A stretch of 64,000 nucleotides of DNA from Flavobacteriales bacterium (GTDB lineage Bacteria; Bacteroidota; Bacteroidia; Flavobacteriales_F; PHOS-HE28), in NCBI GenBank assembly GCA_016705955.1, contig JADJKO010000010.1:135197-199196 (forward strand), read 5' to 3'. The position numbers and the translations under genes are program-made. This document shows, one piece after another, positions 1-7,912 of this stretch (positions are counted from its first letter, which is position 1; each line of letters begins with the position of its first letter). Below the pieces are notes generated by a model. That model was not told the origin of the DNA and did no database searches. It saw only the letters and a list, made by a program, of their open reading frames with translations.

Positions 1-1
1 G

Positions 2-1333
2 TACGACCTGGAAAAGGATGGACTGCGGATCACCACGACGATAGACCCCGCGTTGCAACAACTCGCATACGACGCCGCGCACGCGCACCTCGCGGCGATG
101 CAACCGAAGTTGGATCGCGAGCTGCGCTCCGGGAAAGTGCGCGCGGGGTGGGAGAAGAAAACAACGCACCGGAAGGAACGACGTTGGAAGTCGAACCCGA
201 TCTACACCGGTGAACTGTACGATCATGATGGCAAGCGCGTGGACACGTTGAGCTATCGCGATAGCCTCTGGCACTACCACCGCATGCTGAATGCTTCCGT
301 GTTGATGATGGACCCCACGAGCGGAGCCGTACGCGCATGGATCGGCGGCAATGATCACCGCTATCTCCCCTACGACCTCGTGAACGCCAAGCGTCCGGTG
401 GCGAGCACGATCAAACCCATTGTCTATGCGGCGGCGATCGAAGGTGGCATGAGTCCGTGCGACTACCTCGACAACTCACGACAGACCTACGCGGCCTACG
501 ACGACTGGACACCGGACAACTTCGACCGCGACACCATCGAAGGATCAGTAGCCATGTGGTATGCCCTGACCCGCAGTATGAACCGGCCCACCGTGGACCT
601 GTACTTCCACACCGGCACGGACACCTTGCGCAAGGTGATGACCGACCTCGGATTGCCGACCACCGATGTCAGCAACCCGGCCATGGCCTTGGGTGCAACG
701 GACATCGCACTGCATGATCTCGTGCCCGCGTACGGCGCGTTCGCGAACGGGGGACAGCGTGTGGTGCCGCAGTTCATCACCTCCATCAGCGATGCGCAAG
801 GCAAGGTGCTTTACAAAGCGAAGAAGGTGAAGACCACGCGTGCGATCAAGGAGCAGACCGCTGCGGATATCACCGCCATGTTGCAGCGGGCCGTGAATGA
901 AGGCACCGGTGCATCGTTGCGTTCACGCTACGGGGTGACCGGGCCATACGCCGGGAAGACCGGCACCTCACAAGGCTACAGCGATGCGTGGTTCGTGGCG
1001 TACACCTCCAATCTCGTCATCGGCACGTGGGTCGGCGCGTTCGATCCGGACATCCACTTCACCAGCGCCAACGGAACCGGCGGACAACTCGCGCTCCCGA
1101 TCGTTGGTCGCGTGCTGAAAGGGATCGAAGCCGAACCCGCGTTGCGGAAGAAGTACGTCACTGGCTTCGCGTGGATGGAAGCGGAAGATGTGGCCATGAA
1201 CTGTGAACCGCGGCTTACAACGAGCGCGGTGGATCGCTTCGTCCAAAAGTTGTTCAGGCCTTCACGGGCGGATACGGCCGCGAAGGAGGATCGGCCCAGC
1301 TTCTTCCAGCGATTGTTCCAGAAGAAGGAGTAG
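2..1333 (+). CDS. Penicillin-binding protein 1A-type transpeptidase, C-terminal part (cut by window edge)
   Basis: This is the 3' part of a class A penicillin-binding protein, which polymerises and cross-links peptidoglycan from the periplasmic face of the inner membrane. The reading frame is open from base 2 and starts inside the linker before the transpeptidase domain (TTTIDPALQQ), so the glycosyltransferase domain and membrane anchor lie upstream of the window. The transpeptidase motifs are visible in order: the catalytic serine in STIK (about bases 403-414), SMN (about 577-585) and KTGTS (about 956-970). The C-terminal tail after about base 1240 is polar and basic, as in many PBP1A proteins. 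The TTG at base 53 is not a credible start because homology continues upstream. The gene ends convergently with the beta-barrel gene on the other strand, 72 bases away. The family assignment is firm; PBP1A rather than another class A subtype is inferred. Confidence 0.93.
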   Translation, partial: YDLEKDGLRITTTIDPALQQLAYDAAHAHLAAMQPKLDRELRSGKVRAGWEKKTTHRKERRWKSNPIYTGELYDHDGKRVDTLSYRDSLWHYHRMLNASVLMMDPTSGAVRAWIGGNDHRYLPYDLVNAKRPVASTIKPIVYAAAIEGGMSPCDYLDNSRQTYAAYDDWTPDNFDRDTIEGSVAMWYALTRSMNRPTVDLYFHTGTDTLRKVMTDLGLPTTDVSNPAMALGATDIALHDLVPAYGAFANGGQRVVPQFITSISDAQGKVLYKAKKVKTTRAIKEQTAADITAMLQRAVNEGTGASLRSRYGVTGPYAGKTGTSQGYSDAWFVAYTSNLVIGTWVGAFDPDIHFTSANGTGGQLALPIVGRVLKGIEAEPALRKKYVTGFAWMEAEDVAMNCEPRLTTSAVDRFVQKLFRPSRADTAAKEDRPSFFQRLFQKKE

Positions 1334-1405
1334 TGACAAGCGGAAGAGGTGGGGCCGTGCGGCGGCCATCAGAGTGCAGTTGCCCATGACCCTTTACGCT
1401 CGTTA

Positions 1406-2809
1406 TCACCACGGAATGAGGTAGCCAACGCTTAAGAGCCAAACGCGGTGCTTGGCCGTGATGTCATCGGAATACTGGACCATGTTCCCAGCCGGGACGA
1501 AGTCCGTAACACTGGACTGGTAGCGCAGATCAACGAACACTTCCGTGCGCTTTGTCCTGTACAGGACCCCTGCACCCGCTAGCAACGCGATGTCGTACAA
1601 CTCATACTGCGACTCCGGATCATCGCCGAAGGTCATTTGCCAAGGGAAGGAATACTCACCGAACACCGGGGAGTCGATCGTGGCGATATCGAACCCGCCA
1701 ACGCCCCGGCCCACCACCGGACCGACCAGAACGAAGGGCTGCCATTTACCTGCGAACGGAGAGTAACGAACCAACACAGGCAACTCGAGGTAGTTCATTC
1801 GAAGCACGTCGTTCTTGATCGATGGTCGCGGGTACCACTGGCTTCTCCAACCGCGCTGCGTGTATGCCAGCTCGGGTTGCAAGCTGAACCGATCATTCAA
1901 CCTGATGTTCACCACAAGTGCGCTGGCCAGACCTTTCAGGGGTTCCGAATCGCTGTTCACACGATCCTGTTCTTCGGGCAAGGAAGCTGTGTACACGATC
2001 GAAGCATAGGAAACACCGGCCCTTTGACCAATGGAGAAACGCCTAGGTGCGGCCTTAACAGCTTCGCGTGTTGTGTCACGAGCTGCAGTCGAACTCGAAC
2101 GTCGCCCGACCTCAAGCACATAGCCCAACGAGATGGTCATCGAGCGTTGAAAGGCACGATCCGGTATGGTGGGGTCCGGTATTCCCTCCGGGTTGTCGAA
2201 GTCCGCGTAAGGAGGGATATAGTTGATCATCATGTTGCTCACGCCATGTTGATATCCCACGACAAGGCCGATCCTTGATCTCTTCAACTGATAGTCAACG
2301 GAGAGTCGGCCTTGAAGTGCCCATTCGCAATCAGGCATACGGTAGGGATATCCAATGTCGTCAGGTCTTCCGATCGGCGTATAGGCCCGGAGATCGAGTA
2401 CCCCGATGTCGAAGCGACGCGCCCCACCCATGTTCTTGGAGAGCGTAGCTCCGAGCGAGGGCGTGAAATGAAAGCGAGAAGAGCCTAACCGCACACCGAC
2501 CAAGAGTGGAAGCTGGAGGAATCCAACACGATACAATTCGTGACTCTCCTTCCATTGAAATCCCTTCTGAATGAAGCCGAGCCCGGAAATGAGCCTGAAC
2601 TTGCGGAATACGGGGATCTCCACAGGGATCTCAAAGAAGAGACCCGGCATCGGCGACTGCTCGCTGTTCCAATCGTTCGCTGCTTCAGTCGCGCCACCGT
2701 TTACCGCCCACCTCGACAAAGCGAACCCCACGTTGTGCCCGACCGTGACTTGACCGATGGTCGGACACACAAACGTTAGGAGGCAAATGACGAGCGAGCC
2801 GGTCCGCAT
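1406..2809 (-). CDS. Outer-membrane beta-barrel protein with two tandem PorT-like barrel halves
   Basis: The 467-residue product begins with a signal peptide (MRTGSLVICLLTFVCPTIGQ) and is rich in alternating aromatic and polar residues typical of outer-membrane strands. Two similar halves can be seen, about residues 20-260 and 270-467. Each has the order 'glycine-rich first strand, long loop, LxxPxLxxxR, then a GxxxG-type strand': FLQLPLLVGVR in the first half and YLELPVLVRYS in the second. This is the pattern of the Bacteroidota outer-membrane beta-barrel (PorT-like) family, normally present once per protein. I chose ATG at 2809 because it gives the signal peptide; the frame stays open upstream to 2878 but that part is not signal-like. 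The gene is visibly less G+C-rich than its neighbours. Substrate and function are unknown. Confidence 0.75.
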   Translation of the reverse strand: MRTGSLVICLLTFVCPTIGQVTVGHNVGFALSRWAVNGGATEAANDWNSEQSPMPGLFFEIPVEIPVFRKFRLISGLGFIQKGFQWKESHELYRVGFLQLPLLVGVRLGSSRFHFTPSLGATLSKNMGGARRFDIGVLDLRAYTPIGRPDDIGYPYRMPDCEWALQGRLSVDYQLKRSRIGLVVGYQHGVSNMMINYIPPYADFDNPEGIPDPTIPDRAFQRSMTISLGYVLEVGRRSSSTAARDTTREAVKAAPRRFSIGQRAGVSYASIVYTASLPEEQDRVNSDSEPLKGLASALVVNIRLNDRFSLQPELAYTQRGWRSQWYPRPSIKNDVLRMNYLELPVLVRYSPFAGKWQPFVLVGPVVGRGVGGFDIATIDSPVFGEYSFPWQMTFGDDPESQYELYDIALLAGAGVLYRTKRTEVFVDLRYQSSVTDFVPAGNMVQYSDDITAKHRVWLLSVGYLIPW

Positions 2810-2825
2810 GGAACCAAGGTAGAGA

Positions 2826-4676
2826 CTACCCGAACGCCTGCATATCACACAGCTTTCGGTATTGCCCACCGGCCTCATACAGCTGCTGATGCGTGCCGCG
2901 CTCGATGATACGGCCTTGTTGCATCACGCAGATCTCATCGCAGTGCTGGATGGTGCTGAGGCGGTGCGCGATCACGAGGCTTGTGCGCCCTTCCATCATC
3001 TTGATCAGTGCATCCTGCACGAGGCGTTCGCTCTCGGTGTCCAGCGCGCTGGTGGCCTCGTCCATGATCAGGATCGGCGGGTTCTTCAGCACCGCACGCG
3101 CAATGGCGATGCGCTGCTTCTGCCCACCGCTCAGGCGATTGCCGCCATCGCCGATGTTGGTCTGATATCCGTTCTCCAACTTCCCGATGAACTCGTGCGC
3201 GTTGGCGATGCGCGCAGCCCGTTCGATGTCCGCTTGGCTCGTGCCCGGTGCACCGAAGGCGATGTTGTTCGCCACGGTATCGTTGAACAGGATGCTGTCC
3301 TGCGTGACGATCCCCATGAGCGCACGCAGGTCGGTGATGCGCAGATCGCGGATGTCGATGCCATCCACCAGCAAGGCCCCTTCGCTCACATCGAAGAAGC
3401 GTGGCAACAGGTTGGCGAGGGTGGTTTTTCCGCCGCCGCTGGTGCCCACCAAGGCCACGCTCTTCCCTTTGGTGATGGTGAGGTCGATGTCCTGCAACAC
3501 CGCCGTTCTTCCTTCCGGCACCGGGCCCTTGGCGGGATCCTGGTACGCGAAGGCGATCGACTTGTACTCAATGCGGTCAGTGAAGTCAGTGATCGGTTTC
3601 GCGTCCGGCTTCTCCTTCACGGTGTTCTCCACGGCGAGCAGGTCGAAGATGCGTTGACCGCTTGCGCCGCCGCGCGTGATGCCGCTCCAACCCTGTGAGA
3701 ATCCTTTGATCGGCGCGAGCAGTTGCGAGAAGATGATGATGAAGCCGAGGAAGCTGTCGCCGGTAAGGGACGGTTCCGAGCCCAAGACATACGAGCCACC
3801 GATATACGCGATGGCCGCCATCACCGCAGCACCCATCGTTTCACTGAGCGGCGATGCGATGTCCTGCCGGTTCAACATGGAAATGCTTCCACGCGTGAGC
3901 AATTCGTTCTCCCGTTCGAAGCGACGGCGCATGTCCGCTTCACCGTTGAAGGCCTTCACCACGCGGATACCGGATAGCGTTTCCTCCACCCGCGCGAGCA
4001 GGTCGGCGCTCTTCTCCTGCACGCGCGCGCTCTTGCGCTTCAAACTCTTGCTGATGCGTGCGATGAGCAATCCACTGACCGGCAGCAGCAGCAACGAGAT
4101 CACGGTGAGCTGTGGCGATAGCGTGAGCATGGTGGCCAGGAAGAGCAGCACGGCGATGGGCTCGCGGAAGATCATCTCGATGTAGTACATCACACTGTAC
4201 TCCACCACTTGCATGTCGTTGGTGATGAGCGAGAGCAGGTCACCCTTGCGCTCGTTGGTATGGTAGCGCAGCGGTAGCTCCAACAGCTTGTCGTAGATCC
4301 GCGCTCGGATATCGCGCACAATGAAATTGCGGAAGTTGCAGATGGCAACAATGGCGAGGTAGCGGAAGATGTTCTTGAAGAGGAAGAGGACCACCACGCC
4401 GATGCTGATCACCAACAGCGCACCCATCTGGCCGCGCTCCCCGATCAACTGTGTAAGGATCCAGTTGAAGGTTCCTTCCAATCCTTCGCGGGTCCACAGT
4501 TCACCGGGCCGGACATCCACGGGCTTCACCTGTCCGAGCAGCAGCCGAAGGAACGGGATGAAGAGCAGCAAGGAGGCCAGGTGGAAGACCGTGGCCAGCA
4601 GGTTGAAGAACGCGTTGAGGAAAGCGTAGTGCCGGTACGGCGCACCGAAGCGGAGGATCCGGAAGAAGTTGCGCAT
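2826..4676 (-). CDS. ABC exporter, fused permease and ATPase (MsbA-like)
   Basis: The 616-residue protein is a half-transporter with an N-terminal six-helix exporter domain (about residues 1-320) and a C-terminal nucleotide-binding domain. It shows a Walker A motif (GTSGGGKTT), the ABC signature (LSGGQKQRIAIARA), Walker B (ILIMDEATSALD) and the switch histidine (IAHRLST). Such proteins dimerise in the inner membrane and export lipids, lipid-linked molecules or drugs; MsbA-like lipid A transport is the usual annotation in Bacteroidota, but the substrate cannot be read from sequence. The start is ATG at 4676; the frame stays open to 5039 but the extension is not protein-like. The membrane glycosyltransferase gene lies upstream on the same strand, 124 bases away. 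The first ~20 codons and the upstream bases are duplicated at 6443-6524. Confidence 0.93.
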   Translation of the reverse strand: MRNFFRILRFGAPYRHYAFLNAFFNLLATVFHLASLLLFIPFLRLLLGQVKPVDVRPGELWTREGLEGTFNWILTQLIGERGQMGALLVISIGVVVLFLFKNIFRYLAIVAICNFRNFIVRDIRARIYDKLLELPLRYHTNERKGDLLSLITNDMQVVEYSVMYYIEMIFREPIAVLLFLATMLTLSPQLTVISLLLLPVSGLLIARISKSLKRKSARVQEKSADLLARVEETLSGIRVVKAFNGEADMRRRFERENELLTRGSISMLNRQDIASPLSETMGAAVMAAIAYIGGSYVLGSEPSLTGDSFLGFIIIFSQLLAPIKGFSQGWSGITRGGASGQRIFDLLAVENTVKEKPDAKPITDFTDRIEYKSIAFAYQDPAKGPVPEGRTAVLQDIDLTITKGKSVALVGTSGGGKTTLANLLPRFFDVSEGALLVDGIDIRDLRITDLRALMGIVTQDSILFNDTVANNIAFGAPGTSQADIERAARIANAHEFIGKLENGYQTNIGDGGNRLSGGQKQRIAIARAVLKNPPILIMDEATSALDTESERLVQDALIKMMEGRTSLVIAHRLSTIQHCDEICVMQQGRIIERGTHQQLYEAGGQYRKLCDMQAFG

Positions 4677-4698
4677 CGCTGGCGGTGGGCGAAGGTAG
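4617..4698 (-). repeat. Copy A of an 82-bp duplication covering the ABC gene 5' end
   Basis: This block contains the first 20 codons of the ABC exporter and 22 bases upstream of its ATG. It aligns without gaps to 6443-6524. The strongest stretch is the 28 bases of the start region (tgcgcatcgctggcggtggg and the following bases on the plus strand), which are identical in both copies; similarity fades into the coding part. The two copies lie in the same orientation and bracket the glycosyltransferase gene. Confidence 0.85.
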
Positions 4699-4800
4699 CC
4701 GCAGCACAGCACGATGCACGGTTGCCCTACCGGGATGCGCGCCGATATCAGGTTCATCACGTCCCCTCTTGGGGGATCACGTCCACAGACAGCTGAGCGA

Positions 4801-6288
4801 TCAAAGACCCGTCGGGGTCCCGGACACAGTAGGGGCTCTGGACCAAATGATGCGGCCTTCCCATTCCCGGACCGGCCTGAAAAGGGGATCGTTGTACCCC
4901 ATGGATCGCATCGGATCCGTTGCCGTGTTGGAGATGACATATCGCACCGTCCCATCAACCATCGCTTGATCGAACAGATGCAGGTCAAAGGGCGGGGTCC
5001 TGCTCCACTCGAGGATGTCCTTTTGCGCCAATAGTCCATATCCGTTCAACAACAATTCCAAGTGGCCGCGATAGGTGATGAATACGCGATCCTGCGTCCG
5101 AAGACCAAGCTCACCGACCAGAACATGGAAAGCCCGGAGGTCCGAACGGTACTCCTTTAACGAGGTGGACCGTTCCGCATCACTGCCCAACCAAGCTTGG
5201 AGTTGGCGTGTACGGTGTACCATGAAAAGAAGCGCATACGAGAGGAATAGAACACCTGCAACACGCGATGCCCGCTCAGAAGCAGAAGCGATCCAGACCA
5301 CACATCCTACCATGACGAAAAGGTGGAATTCGAAGAGGTAATGCGAACCGCTGCCTTGCTTGAAGCTGGCGACCGCCCCGAACAAGAGCGACAGGAGAAT
5401 GGCCACGGCAAAGAAGCGAAAGACCCCGTTCCCCTTGCGGAAGAACACGACGAACAAGGCAACCGCAGCAATGTGCCAGCCCGCGTAGAATTTGTACACC
5501 CCTGGATCACGAAAGTGAGGGAAGGGTCGCTCGACCAACCCATTCATCAAGCCTTGAACAGTGTTCTTCCAGAGATCGATCGGTGCTGAATCGATCAACG
5601 TGAGGCCCAGACCGGCAAGAATGAACAACATGGAGGCGATCGCGAACAGGCCAAAGGATCGCCACGATCGTTCGATGAGGAGATAGGCTCCCACGATGCC
5701 GATCATCAACACACCGTTCTGCTTGGTCATGAAAGCCAGCGCACATAGCAGTGTACAAACGAGCAGTCCCTTGCGTCCTTCAGCATGAATGGATCGGATG
5801 AAGACGAGCAGTGAGGCAGTGAAGAATAGCGCATAAAGGGAGTCGACGCGCGAATAGAATTGCTCGGAATGAAGGGCGAACACCAGCGCACCTGTGGCCA
5901 GCCCCAACCACGTACCCGCTCCGACCACACGAGTAAGGAGATAGATGAGCCAGCAAGTCGTTAGATTCAACAAGAGCGACGTGATCCTGCTCAAAAGGAA
6001 AAGGGCGTACGTGTCCTGGACATCGATACCTACGACAGACCCGACACCAGCACACAAGAAATAGTATGCCGGGGTGTACTGCATCACGTCAAAGGGCGGC
6101 TCCTCCGGATCTTGATATAACGGCCTGCCAAGCATGATCTTCTGTATGCCGTACACCACGTTGATCTCCTGTGCACCAAGATCAACTCTGTGGTCGGTGA
6201 TCAAGCGTAAACGGAACCCGAAGTGGACCACCATCAAGCCCAGGATCAGAATGACGAGAGTTCGCTTCACGAGGTCCATGCCTTTCAT
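4801..6288 (-). CDS. Polytopic membrane glycosyltransferase (GT39/GT87-like, ArnT/PMT superfamily)
   Basis: The 495-residue protein has about ten to twelve hydrophobic segments. The first extracytoplasmic loop carries DLGAQEINVVYGIQKIMLG followed by LYQDPEEPPFDVMQYTPAYY. Acidic residues after TM1 and a 'Y.D...PP...YTP.YY' loop are typical of membrane glycosyltransferases that use polyprenyl-phosphate sugars. A soluble domain of about 110 residues follows the last membrane segment. The acceptor could be a lipid, glycan or protein and is unknown. Starts at 6288 and at the internal ATG three codons later are equally plausible. Base composition is more A+T-rich than neighbouring housekeeping genes, and the gene is bracketed by the 82-bp duplication, so it may have been inserted. 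Same direction as the ABC exporter, so co-transcription is possible. Confidence 0.7.
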   Translation of the reverse strand: MKGMDLVKRTLVILILGLMVVHFGFRLRLITDHRVDLGAQEINVVYGIQKIMLGRPLYQDPEEPPFDVMQYTPAYYFLCAGVGSVVGIDVQDTYALFLLSRITSLLLNLTTCWLIYLLTRVVGAGTWLGLATGALVFALHSEQFYSRVDSLYALFFTASLLVFIRSIHAEGRKGLLVCTLLCALAFMTKQNGVLMIGIVGAYLLIERSWRSFGLFAIASMLFILAGLGLTLIDSAPIDLWKNTVQGLMNGLVERPFPHFRDPGVYKFYAGWHIAAVALFVVFFRKGNGVFRFFAVAILLSLLFGAVASFKQGSGSHYLFEFHLFVMVGCVVWIASASERASRVAGVLFLSYALLFMVHRTRQLQAWLGSDAERSTSLKEYRSDLRAFHVLVGELGLRTQDRVFITYRGHLELLLNGYGLLAQKDILEWSRTPPFDLHLFDQAMVDGTVRYVISNTATDPMRSMGYNDPLFRPVREWEGRIIWSRAPTVSGTPTGL

Positions 6289-6442
6289 CAGTCCGGCTTA
6301 TGTGCGATACGGATCAACGAGTGATCGAATGTGCGCATCATCAGGTTGTCGACGATGGGGAGGATTGCCCGGCCTAGCGTCGTTGGTGTGGGAACTCAGG
6401 GAAAGCTCCAGTAGAGGAGATACTGGACCACGCTTGTATGGT

Positions 6443-6524
6443 GAGGAAAGCATGAACGCAGTACAGCCTTCCGTAATGGAGGATCCCGAAGAACGTGCGC
6501 ATCGCTGGCGGTGGGCGAAGGTAG
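6443..6524 (-). pseudogene. Copy B of the duplicated ABC exporter 5' end: start region and ~20 decayed codons
   Basis: On the minus strand an ATG at 6502 opens a frame beginning MRTFFGILHYGRLYCVHAFL, which matches the ABC exporter's MRNFFRILRFGAPYRHYAFL in 12 of 20 positions. The 22 bases upstream of the start are identical in both copies. After about 20 codons the similarity ends, and the frame runs on for a further 20-odd unrelated codons to a stop near 6374. It is read as the remnant of a duplicated or displaced ABC transporter gene start. The rest of the 467-base gap between 6289 and 6755 has no recognisable gene; it must hold the divergent promoters of the glycosyltransferase and the LEA-type lipoprotein gene. 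Confidence 0.75.
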
Positions 6525-6755
6525 GGGCGATGGTGCGCGCGGTTGGTGCGGGGCAAATGCATCCGATCCGCAGCCCTGGCCGTTAATGAACCATGCGCTG
6601 TGAACCCACGGCGCAACTTGGGCGTTGATCCCGGATGTGTCCATGGATGCGTTCGGGAAAATACCCGCACCATGCCGCACTTTTTCGCGAACTATGCAGC
6701 GATGATGGCGCGGCAAGGGTTGATCCTTCGGCATAGCATTCGCCATGCACGCGCC

Positions 6756-7205
6756 ATGCGAACCCTGATCTTCGGAACCATTGCGGTTCTGTGCTTCGTC
6801 TCCTGTTCACCTTACAAGGAAGTGGAACTCACGGACATCACCAACGTGGAACTCCTCTCCATGGACGCCCGCACCGTGGCCTTGCGGGTGGATGCGCGGA
6901 TCGATAACCCGAACGGCTTCACCATCGCCGTGGAAGAACCCGACGTGGATCTCTTCCTCAACGACAAGTACATCGGGAAAGGACTCCTCGATTCGGCGCT
7001 GGTGCTTGACCGCAAAACGGCGAAAGTGTACCCCGTATACCTGCACGCCGATCTCGAAGCCGGACCGCTCATCGGGATGCTGATCACCAGTGCGCTCATC
7101 GGCCAAGTGAAGGTGGGTGTGAAGGGCACGGTGTCCGGCCGCTCCGGCGCTTTCCGCAAGCGCTTCCCTTTCGAGATGGAAGAGGTGATCGACCTCCGCG
7201 ATTGA
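6756..7205 (+). CDS. LEA type 2 family lipoprotein
   Basis: The 149-residue product starts with a lipoprotein signal (hydrophobic stretch ending CFVSC, Cys17), so it is probably acylated and attached to a membrane on the periplasmic side. The body matches the LEA14/WHy-type fold: LRVDARIDNPNGFTIAVEE is the diagnostic 'NPN' segment of this beta-sandwich family, followed by DVDLFLNDKYIGKG. These proteins are common single-copy lipoproteins in Bacteroidota; their function is not established. ATG 6756 is chosen because it gives the lipobox; the frame is open to 6543 but without a credible signal. A hairpin at 7228-7245 lies 23 bases after the stop. Confidence 0.85.
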   Translation: MRTLIFGTIAVLCFVSCSPYKEVELTDITNVELLSMDARTVALRVDARIDNPNGFTIAVEEPDVDLFLNDKYIGKGLLDSALVLDRKTAKVYPVYLHADLEAGPLIGMLITSALIGQVKVGVKGTVSGRSGAFRKRFPFEMEEVIDLRD

Positions 7206-7227
7206 TCATTCTTTCAACTCATGACAT

Positions 7228-7245
7228 GATCCGCCTTGGCGGATC
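7228..7245. terminator. Hairpin between the LEA-type and DUF-like membrane protein genes
   Basis: gatccgccttggcggatc is a perfect 8-bp stem with a two-base loop, located between two convergent genes. No T-run follows, so it may be a weak or Rho-assisted terminator, or an RNA-stabilising hairpin. Confidence 0.45.
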
Positions 7246-7261
7246 CTCCGCGCCTTTGCTA

Positions 7262-7310
7262 CAACGTGCAACGCTCCTCTCCGCGTACTCGGCGCCTTAG
7301 CGCCTCTGCG
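7262..7310. repeat. Solo copy of an intergenic repeat related to the element at 18554-18648
   Basis: The segment reads ctccgcgtactcggcgcctt then agcgcctctgcgttgagtg. It shares the 'GCG(C)CTCTGCGT' core and phase with the long inverted repeat between the two metH genes. It lies in non-coding sequence at the end of the membrane-protein gene. Confidence 0.45.
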
Positions 7311-7333
7311 TTGAGTGCATTCAACAGTTGTCT

Positions 7334-7912
7334 TCAAGGCATTCCCGCCAGCGGTTCCTTCCGCAACACCACCGGGAACCCGAACAGCCCATCCGCCAAA
7401 GAGACTCGCACGTGCGAGCCGACCGTTGCATTCCAATCCTTGTACGTCGATCGCGCGAACGGATACTCCGCTAGGAAATCATCGCCGAAGACATAGGTGA
7501 TCAACGTCCCACCGTGCTCCGTCGTGGCAACTGCATGGACCGTGTCATCACTTGGCCCGTGAAGCAGGAAATTCAACCAAAGCAGAACGCTGGTGACCAC
7601 CGGACCAACCGCGATCAAGTTGAAGAGGAAGAACTCCAAGCGCGCCATGCCGAGTCGCGCGCCGACGATGATCAACGGAACAAGGTTGCCGATGAAGCAC
7701 AGGCCCAGAAGCACGCGCAACAACAGCTCCGGTGGGATCAAAGTCCACGGCATCACGGTGAGGGCGCTGATCAAACTGAAGAAGACACCGAGGCCCATGA
7801 CCGTTCCCGGCCAGTAGTGATCGCTCTCCTCGCCCTTCACGGCGGATCGTTGATGCTGCGCGCGAAAGTCCGCTCGGCGCGGTACGAGGATCCTGTTCCT
7901 TTGATCGGCCAT
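7334..7912 (-). CDS. Hypothetical membrane protein with three hydrophobic segments
   Basis: The 192-residue product, starting at ATG 7912 (MADQRNRILVPRRADF), has a polar N-terminal tail of about 35 residues, then three hydrophobic segments within residues 40-130 (MGLGVFFSLISALTVMPW; LLRVLLGLCFIGNLVPLIIV; FFLFNLIAVGPVVTSVLLW), and a soluble C-terminal domain of about 60 residues. I do not recognise the family. Its start codon overlaps the first ATG of the divergent DUF255 gene (shared CATG at 7910-7913), so at least one of the two starts is probably used further inside. It ends convergently with the LEA-type lipoprotein gene. Confidence 0.65.
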   Translation of the reverse strand: MADQRNRILVPRRADFRAQHQRSAVKGEESDHYWPGTVMGLGVFFSLISALTVMPWTLIPPELLLRVLLGLCFIGNLVPLIIVGARLGMARLEFFLFNLIAVGPVVTSVLLWLNFLLHGPSDDTVHAVATTEHGGTLITYVFGDDFLAEYPFARSTYKDWNATVGSHVRVSLADGLFGFPVVLRKEPLAGMP

